A stretch of 6,109 nucleotides of DNA from Methanosphaera sp. rholeuAM6 (GTDB lineage Archaea; Methanobacteriota; Methanobacteria; Methanobacteriales; Methanobacteriaceae): contig MVAA01000112.1 of the NCBI GenBank assembly GCA_003266105.1, forward strand, positions 174 through 6,282, in the 5' to 3' direction. Below, one piece after another: positions 1 through 6,109 of this stretch. Made by a program: the position numbers and the translations under genes. The notes beneath the pieces were generated by a model. The model searched no databases and was not told the DNA's origin. It saw nothing but the letters and a program-made list of their open reading frames with translations. Numbering within the stretch: position 1 is the first letter of the stretch; every line of letters begins with the position of its first letter.

Positions 1-1097
1 CTGTTAAAGAAGTTTAACTCATCCAGATATTTGACAAAATTATAAACATATTCCTCTGAGATTAATGGCCAGTTAATTCCCATACGATATAATGCTTGGG
101 TAGTATAATAATTGTCTACAGGAACCCAATCCTTTTTAACAGTTCCCGAACCAATGGATGTTATAAGACCTCCAATTCCATCCTGTTTTGATTTGTCATT
201 CAATGATTCGTTTAAAGCTTCCTTATAATCATCATCCTCTGTTGCTTCAATATTTAGTGATAATGGTCTGATAATATCTATCACGTCAGCATAAGAAATG
301 TTATGCCTGTTATATGGATGGAAAACAACACATTCCTTAGGTGTTTTAGCTAATTCAATGATGGATTTGGCAGTTATGTCAATTTGACTAAATTCCACAT
401 TATTTGATAACATGGAATATGGAATTTTACCAATCGTGACAAATGCCTTCAAACGATTTATAAACCCATTTGATTCAAAGTTAATCTGGAATTCACTGTC
501 AGAACTTCTTGCCATTAAATTTCCAACCCTCATTATTTTAACATCCAAATCATCATTTACGGCAGCTTCCAGAACAGCTCTTTCAGCTAAAAACTTACTG
601 ATGATATACTGATTGTCAGAAGTTTGACCAGTATACAAATCATTTTCGGTAAAGTTAACATCCAATGGCGGATAATTGTCAATACTTTCACCTGCCACGC
701 TTGTAGTTGAAACTTGAACATACTTGATGTTTTTCATACGTGCAAATTTCAGTCCATTCACTACCCCACCAAGATTAATATCTTCAATATCCGTACCTGA
801 TGAGAAATGCTTTACATTAGCAGCACAATTAAATAATGTGTCAATTTTGTAAGGAATGAGTTTTTCAAAGTCTTCAAAGTTAGTGATGTCACCATTTATG
901 ACATGTATCCTTGTGTCGAATTCCTGTTCATAATTTTCAGAGAAGTAATAGAAGAGTAAAGTTTTTAATCTTTGTGCTCCAGTTAAGTCTCCTTTAGATC
1001 TTACAAAACAGTATATTTCCCCAGGTTCGTTTTCTATAAGTTCCTTCAATATATGTATACCTAAAAATCCTGTAGCTCCGGTTAAAAGAATATTTCC
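1..1097 (-). other. Terminal thioester-reductase (Rd) domain, C-terminus just cut off
   Basis: An extended short-chain dehydrogenase/reductase fold at the C-terminal end, of the type found in NRPS release domains, alpha-aminoadipate reductase and carboxylic acid reductases. The nucleotide-binding loop is TGATGFLG (1082-1059), followed by YCFVRSK (about 1011-991), whose Arg is placed to contact the NADPH phosphate. The NCAANVKHF segment lies around 825-799, the catalytic Ser/Thr segment STTSVAG at 710-690, and the YxxxK pair in YIISK at 608-594. Expected reaction: NAD(P)H-dependent release of the T2 thioester as an aldehyde, with possible second reduction to the alcohol. The 365 residues visible are near the usual full length, and the last ones (YVYNFVKYLDELNFFN) resemble a closing helix, so the stop codon probably lies shortly beyond position 1. 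No thioesterase domain is seen. Confidence 0.95.
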
Positions 1098-4000
1098 TAA
1101 ATCCTCTGATTTTTCACCGTTTACAAATGAATCCAACGTATTCTTTGCAAGTATTTTATTGATTTGTGAATAATCGTAACGATTTTCCTCTTTAACCTTA
1201 ACTTTCTTATCGGATGTAATGAAGTCTGCTAGCTTACGTGGGGTTGGATTGGTGAAAACATCACCATAGTTTAGTTTATATCCCCTGTTAAGAGCTTCCA
1301 CAGTAATCTTTGTAACAAGTAATGAAGTACCTCCAATTTCAAAGAAGTTATCCGTGACACTCACTTCATCCAAACCAAGTATATCAGCAAAAGTCTTTGC
1401 AAAGAAAGCTTCCGTATCATTCTCAGGAGCAACATACTGTGTTATTAATACTGGTTCTGGAAGATTTTTTAAATCTGTTTTTCCGTTAGGTGTTTGTGGC
1501 ATTTCATCCAATTCCATATATATGGTTGGAACCATGTAATAAACCAGTTTTTCACCAAGTTTTTCTTTTAAATCATCAATGTCAAAGGAATATTCGTTTT
1601 CATTAAGATGTTTATTTTTGAATTTATCATGTACCGTGAAATAGGCACATAAATGGTCATTACCCTTAATTTTTCTAACAACCACGGCAACAGATTTAAT
1701 TGGTTCATATTTTGAAATTACTGATTCGATTTCCCCAATTTCTATCCTCAATCCTCTTAATTTAATTTGATTATCCAAACGTCCAAATATTGAGATTGTA
1801 CCATCATTGTTTCGTTTTGCATAATCTCCGGCTTTGAAGAATTTTATTCCATTTATTGTAGCGTAGCTTTCAGCGTTTTTCTCTGGTCTGTTAAGATATT
1901 CCCTTGAAACACCACGGCCCCCAATATACAACTCTCCCATTACATTAGGAGGTAATGGATTAGAATCCAGATCCATTATGTATTCAACAACGTTCAACAA
2001 CGGTCTTCCAACAGTTATGTCATTACTCCCCAGTAATGCTATGTTACAATCAATGGTAGTTTCTGATGGCCCATAAGCATTGAATATCTTAGCGTTACTG
2101 TTTTCTTCAAGCATATCATATAATCTGCTAGGGAATGGTTCGCCCCCAATAATATATGCTTTAAAGGAATATAAAACATCTTTTATTTCATCTATTTCTA
2201 GATATTGAAGCAATCGTGATGGTGTTCCATTATATACGTTAGCACCCGTTTTTTTAATTAACTCAACCATTGCAAAGGAATCCTTATATTCGTCATCACT
2301 GGCAAATACAATAGGTATTCCATTTAACAATGGTATCATCAGTTCCTGTAGGAATGGATCAAATGCAACAGTAGTTGTAGCTAAGATCTTATAGTTTTCT
2401 TTTTCATAATCTTTTACCAGTTCATATGTATAAATGTTATCCTCATCAGGATAAACCAGGTTTGCAAGATTCCTATGTTCCAACATTACTCCTTTTGGAA
2501 GACCTGTTGAACCGGACGTGTATATGAGGTAAGCCAGATTATCATAAGATAAGTCAGGATTTGGATTTGATACGTTATCTTCCAGTAAAACTTCATTGAT
2601 ATCTAACAGATTATCTGAATAATCACTTAAATCTATTCCTTTCTTATCTGTTATGTCATCAACGAGAATGTATTTTGATTGGCTGTCTGTTAATACGTGT
2701 TCAATCCTATCCTTAGGATAATCAGAATCAATGGCTATAAATGCTGCTCCCGCTTTTAAAATTCCAAATACTGATGCAATAAAGTTACTGTTCCTGTTTA
2801 ACACTATCATAACCTTATCTTCTATTCCAACACCCTTTTTGTTTAAATAGTTTGCAATTTTATTGGCCTTAATGTTTAACTCTTCGTAGCTAAAATCACC
2901 ATCAGCGGCATGTAGTGCTATTTTATTAGGATGTAATTCCACCTGTTTTTCAAAGAGCTTGTTTAAACGACATTCTCCAATGTCTTTATAATGAGTTTCA
3001 TCAATTCCCCAATTGTCATTTTCAATGATGGAAATGTCTTTAAGTCTGGTGTCATTATTTAAGTTCATGAACTTGTTTAATACGATTGTGATTGAATTGA
3101 TGAATGTTTCCATTAATTCCTTTGAATATAACTGGTCGTTATACTCACATGTAATTCTGTATTTGTCTTCAACTTCAACTATGCTGAGGTTTATCTTGAA
3201 TTTTAAACTATCATAATCTATGGATTTTCTTTCAACTGTCTGCCCGTTGATGTGTAAATCTTCGATTATTTTTCCATGGAATGCGTATAACACTTCCGGT
3301 GTGATATCAAAATCATTGGCTATTTTGGTTAACGGATATGAGGAATACGTTAAAATGTCCAACCATTCATTATTGACATATTCGAAGAATTCTCCAATAG
3401 TTAAATCACTATTTAATTTCACAGCCAAAGGCAATGTTTTAACCATCATTGCTAATGTTCTCTGCTCGTTAGGATTAAATCTACCATTGGTGATTGTTGC
3501 AATCAATAGTTCTTTCTTATATACAAACTTGGATAACACAAAAGTACTTACTGCCAAGAAGAGATTGTTTGGACTTATGTTAAGATTACTGCAGAACTTA
3601 TTGACTGTTGAAATATCTATAAAAGACCTGACATTTGAAGATTTTCCTTTTAATGCATCACCATTCAGATCCTGTGTGATTATGGTTGCTTCATCAAATT
3701 CTTTAATTTTATTGTTGAAGAATAATTCTGCTTCCTTATATAACATGGACTGTTCTGTTTTAATTTCGTTCTGACAGTACTGATATCCATCAATCTGTTC
3801 TAAAACATAGTCTTTTCCATCATATATTTTAGTTATTTCATCAAAGAGGATATTTAATGAGGTACCATCCACAATAATATGGTGGAAATCGGCAAACAAT
3901 GAATTTCCCACTATTTTAAATCTGAATAATGGTCCTTCTTCAAGCTTAAATGCTTCAACAAAATCGTTGAAATCATATTCGTCAACAATTTCAATCAGAT

Positions 4001-6109
4001 CATCAACTTTCAGGTCGTCCCTTCTTTGTTGATAAACTGTTCCATCACGCATTACAATGGCCGTTTTTAAGTAAGGATGATTATTTATTGCCTTGACAAT
4101 TGAATCCTTAAGTCTCTGGGAATCTACGTCAAAACCAAAATCAATCCGTTTAGGAAGATTGTATGATAATTTATCCGGATTTTTTAAACATTCGAAGTAA
4201 ACGCCTAACTGATTTTGCGTTAGAGGATAATACTCCTGAACATCAACAACCTCTTCATCTTCAACATTTATATGTTCAACAATTTTTTCAATACTTCTGT
4301 ACTTCATTACTTCTGTAACCATTAACTGTGTACCGAATTTTTCATAAATTGAAGAAACAAGCTGAACAACTGACAACGAGGTTAATCCAACTGTGAACAA
4401 ATCAGTGTTAATTCCAAATTCCTCATGACCCAATAATTCTGAAACAATTGAAAATACTTCTTTTTCAGTGTCGGTTTTAGGTTCTATAAATTCTTCAGTA
4501 TCAAATTCAGGGTCAGGTAAATTTTTGAAGTCTGTTTTACCGTTTGGTGTTTTCGGGAAAGAATCTAATTGAATGAAGAATGTCGGTAACATATATTTAG
4601 GTAAATTATCCAATAAATGTTGCTTTAATTTTTCAATATTGATTTTTTCTGTAGCTGTGAAATAGGCACATAAATAGTCAGTGGAGTTAACATTCTTTAT
4701 CTGAACCTTTGTGATAAGAATGCCGTTGAATTTGGCAATTATTGTTTCAATTTCTGACGGTTCAATTCTTAAACCTCTGAGCTTTATCTGACCATCATTA
4801 CGTCCAAGCACATACAATTCACCATACTCATCCTTTTTACAAAGATCTCCCGTATTATAATACGGAATACCGTTTATGTTTAAGAAGACTTTCCTTGTCT
4901 GCTCCGGATTGTTAATATATCCTCTTGCAACCCCTGCACCACCAACATACACTTCACCTGGAACATAAGGTGGTAACTGGTTAGCATCAATATCCATTAT
5001 TTTATCAACAACATTTAACATCTTCCATCCGGCCGTTACTTCCGTACTGTCAATTAGTTTATAGTGGGAAGCAATTGTTACTTCCGTAGGTCCGTATGAA
5101 TTGTAAATGTCTGCATCGGTATATTTTGATAGTTTTTCATATAATATTGGTGGAAATCCTTCTCCACCTACAATTATTACTTTACAATCCTTAACCATAT
5201 CCTGTATTTCCTTAATACTAAGATATTCAATTAATCTTGTAGGTGTTCCTCCGAATGCATCGGCATTATGTTTTTTGAATAATTTGTATAGCTCAAGAGG
5301 ATTAACTAACTGTTCATCGTTCGTAAATACAAGAGGTAATCCGTTCAGCATTGTTCCAAAGATTTCTCTTAAAAATACGATGAATGAAATCATTGATATT
5401 GATACAAATTTCGTGCATTTTCTGTTAAGTTCATATATTGGAACATTTTCCGGATGACATGCAATATAGTTTGATATTCCCTTATGCGTTATCATTACAC
5501 CTTTAGGCCTACCAGTAGATCCTGATGTAAAAATAAGGAAACATAAATTATCCGGCGTTAATTCTATTTGCGGATTTGTATCATCTTCCTCTTCAAGTAG
5601 TTCAGATACTCGTATTCCGTTTTCACCATCATATTCAACATCCTTGTTTGTTATAACAAATTTTGATTCACTGTCCTCCAGCATCCATTCAATCCTATGT
5701 TTAGGATAATTGGGATCAACAGGTATGAAAGCTCCACCGGCCTTAACTGTTCCCAGAACACTAGCAATCAAATCACTATTACGCCTCATCATCAACATTA
5801 CTCTGTCTTCAGTTTTTAATCCTCTTTTGATAAGTGCGTTAGCAATTTTATTAGCCTTCTTATTGAGTTGTTCGTAAGTGAATTCACCATCATCAGTATA
5901 TAATATTACTTTTTCAGGATTTTCATTCACTTTTCTTTCAAATATTTTGTTGATTAAACCTTCATTTTTAAGTTCAACCTTAAACTGGTCATCCAAATCA
6001 ACATTTTCAACTATGGATATGTTTTTTAACAATTCGTCTTCATCATCAAATTTATTAATTAAAACATTCATTCCATTTAAAAAGGCATCAATAATATTAT
6101 CAGAATAGT
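1..6109 (-). CDS. Non-ribosomal peptide synthetase, (C)-A-T-C-A-T-reductase, partial at both ends
   Basis: One frame (codon first bases at 6107, 6104 ... 5) is open across the window, giving 2035 complete codons and no stop. The 5' end is cut inside or at the end of a condensation-type domain, and the 3' end near the C-terminus of the reductase, so neither start nor stop is visible. Domains by residue of the visible part: C tail 1-36, A1 51-532, T1 540-613, C2 626-1030, A2 1046-1552, T2 1560-1631, Rd 1671-2035. Both carrier serines, the C2 HHxxxDG motif, both adenylation P-loops and A10 lysines, and the reductase GxxGxxG and YxxxK motifs are intact, so the gene looks functional. Expected role: a cytosolic assembly line joining at least two building blocks and releasing the chain reductively. 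No epimerisation, methylation or thioesterase domain is seen. No operon partners are visible. The product cannot be named from sequence alone. Confidence 0.97.
1215..1430 (-). other. Peptidyl carrier domain T2
   Basis: A canonical carrier domain of about 72 residues after A2. The phosphopantetheine serine is at 1325-1323, in DNFFEIGGTSL, followed by helix residues LVTKITVEALNRG and the usual closing NPTPRKLADFI segment. It holds the A2 amino acid, then the completed chain after C2 acts, and presents that thioester to the reductase domain. A charged, Lys/Glu-rich linker of roughly 45 residues (about 1214-1098) separates it from the reductase. Confidence 0.97.
1452..2972 (-). other. Adenylation domain A2 (Asp235 retained, unassigned specificity)
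   Basis: An adenylation domain of about 507 residues, expected to activate an alpha-amino acid and load it on T2. Motifs: KAGAAFIAIDSDYP (about 2756-2715), P-loop YTSGSTGLPKG (2522-2490), A4 AFDPFLQEL (2366-2340) with Asp235 at 2360-2358, A5 NAYGPSETTI (2081-2052), A7 KAGDY (Ala in place of the usual Thr/Ser), A8 GRLDNQIKLRGLRIEIGEIE (about 1781-1722), and A10 PNGKTD with the lysine at 1481-1479. Aligned to GrsA PheA, the pocket code reads D-P-Q-N-Y-I-A-I-D-K. Asp at position 235 supports an alpha-amino acid substrate; Asp at position 331 and Gln/Asn in the pocket hint at a polar side chain, but I do not recognise the code as an established one. A segment of about 10 extra residues near the C-terminal subdomain (around 1621-1575, KNKHLNENEYSF) has no counterpart in A1. 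Confidence 0.96.
3018..4232 (-). other. Condensation domain C2
   Basis: A condensation domain of about 405 residues lies between T1 and A2. It should form the amide bond between the donor on T1 and the amino acid on T2. The catalytic motif is HHIIVDG at 3884-3864, with the second His, the Asp and the Gly intact. The N-terminal C1-like segment reads YPLTQNQLGVYFEC (about 4229-4188), the C2-like segment NHPYLKT, the central ITNGRFNPNEQRTLAMMVKT region (about 3498-3439) matches core C4/C5, and a YSSYPLTKI segment (about 3347-3321) occupies the place of the usual HQDxPFE. There is no adjoining epimerisation domain, so a donor from T1 is not expected to be epimerised in cis. Subtype cannot be settled by eye. 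Confidence 0.95.
4269..4490 (-). other. Peptidyl carrier domain T1 (atypical phosphopantetheine motif)
   Basis: An acyl/peptidyl carrier domain of about 74 residues lies between A1 and C2 and carries the A1-activated unit as a thioester on a 4'-phosphopantetheine arm. The attachment serine is at 4379-4377, in DLFTVGLTSLSVVQL. The usual motif is DxFFxxGGxSL; here the second glycine is leucine and the residue after the Asp is Leu, while the Ser-Leu pair is kept. T2 of the same protein has the textbook form (DNFFEIGGTSL). The following helix region, ending KYRSIEKIVEHI, is normal for the family. The domain is probably active, but recognition by the phosphopantetheinyl transferase or by neighbouring domains may differ from T2. 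Confidence 0.93.
4512..5957 (-). other. Adenylation domain A1 with non-canonical substrate pocket
   Basis: This is an NRPS adenylation domain of normal length (about 482 residues). It should activate a carboxylic acid as acyl-AMP and load it on T1. Motifs in order: A2-type KAGGAFIPVDPNYP (about 5742-5701), P-loop FTSGSTGRPKG (5531-5499), A5 NSYGPTEVTI (5102-5073), A7 YNTGDL, A8 GRNDGQIKLRGLRIEPSEIE (about 4805-4746), and A10 PNGKTD with the catalytic lysine at 4538-4536. Aligning the A4 stretch SFIVFLREIF (5387-5358) with GrsA PheA puts Ile (5381-5379) where Asp235 normally binds the substrate amino group. The ten-residue code reads I-V-R-G-I-V-S-I-A-K. Also unusual are Pro-Ser for the usual Leu-Gly after RIE in A8, and Gly-Trp-Lys where A2 has Gly-Arg-Pro (around 5028-5020). 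The substrate is unknown. A beta-amino acid, a keto, hydroxy or aryl acid, or a repurposed pocket are all possible. Confidence 0.95.
6000..6107 (-). other. C-terminal tail of an upstream condensation-type domain (partial)
   Basis: The first 36 or so visible residues, beginning YSDNIIDAFLNGMNVLINKF, lie directly before A1. They match in position and character the end of C2 (YSKELMETFINSITIVLNKF, around 3129-3070), which also precedes an adenylation domain. Both then run into a short linker with an ISIVEN or ISIIEN phrase. I infer that a condensation domain, or a starter-condensation domain, stands upstream of A1 beyond 6109. Its active site is outside the window, so its subtype (acyl-starter, ordinary peptide-bond forming or inactive) cannot be judged. 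Confidence 0.75.

Noticed and set aside
412..612. Forward-strand open frame of 66 codons
   Set aside because: It is antisense to the reductase catalytic region including YIISK. Other short forward frames (1354-1539, 3013-3216, 5878-6108) are likewise antisense to A2/T2, the C2/A2 junction and the start of A1.
1098..1214. Possible gene boundary between T2 and the reductase
   Set aside because: The linker is open in the same frame with no stop codon, no ribosome-binding site and no start codon in a suitable place. The reductase is fused to the NRPS.
3220..3774. Forward-strand open frame of 184 codons
   Set aside because: It lies wholly antisense to the condensation domain C2, which has clear family motifs in the opposite strand. 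Its predicted protein shows no recognisable domain; it is a shadow frame.
5107..5457. Forward-strand open frame of 116 codons
   Set aside because: It is antisense to the A1 pocket region, which carries conserved adenylation motifs on the minus strand. No independent coding evidence.
5355..5460. Possible frameshift or sequencing error explaining the missing Asp235 in A1
   Set aside because: The frame stays consistent with adenylation motifs on both sides and at the expected spacing (P-loop at 5531-5499, A5 at 5102-5073). Residues flanking the Ile align well with A2 (ending LLNG or MLNG), so a compensated frameshift is not needed.

Overview
The whole 6109-base window is the inside of one very large gene on the minus strand. 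Read from position 6107 down to position 3, it gives 2035 codons with no stop and no plausible gene start. The gene therefore runs off both ends: its start lies beyond 6109 and its stop below position 1. The product is a modular non-ribosomal peptide synthetase (NRPS) ending in a thioester-reductase domain.

Protein order (falling coordinates): tail of a condensation-type domain (about 6107-6000); adenylation domain A1 (5957-4512); carrier domain T1 (4490-4269); condensation domain C2 (4232-3018); adenylation domain A2 (2972-1452); carrier domain T2 (1430-1215); a linker; and a terminal short-chain-dehydrogenase-like reductase Rd (1097-1). The visible architecture is (C)-A-T-C-A-T-Rd. In the expected assembly logic, A1 loads T1, A2 loads T2, C2 joins the two units, and Rd releases the chain from T2 with NAD(P)H as an aldehyde, or as an alcohol if it reduces twice. 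If the A1 unit carries a free amine, a dipeptide aldehyde of this kind can cyclise to a dihydropyrazinone or pyrazinone. That product class is known from gut Clostridia NRPSs with C-terminal reductases.

The most unusual point is A1. It keeps the ATP-binding, hinge and catalytic-lysine motifs, but the residue that aligns with Asp235 of GrsA PheA (the carboxylate that holds the substrate alpha-amino group) is isoleucine. The other nine pocket positions also give a code I do not recognise. A2 keeps the Asp, but its code is also unfamiliar. The T1 phosphopantetheine motif is also atypical, though its serine is present.

The DNA is AT-rich (roughly one third G+C in the rows I sampled), uses AGA/AGG and ATA freely, and encodes an Asn/Asp/Lys/Ile-rich protein. 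This suits a methanogenic archaeon of the Methanobacteriales (Methanobrevibacter or Methanosphaera type, some of which carry NRPS genes) or a low-GC Firmicute. The window has no RNA gene, housekeeping gene or intergenic region to decide between them. No mobile element, CRISPR array, promoter, terminator or other gene is present; the forward-strand open frames are antisense shadows of the NRPS.
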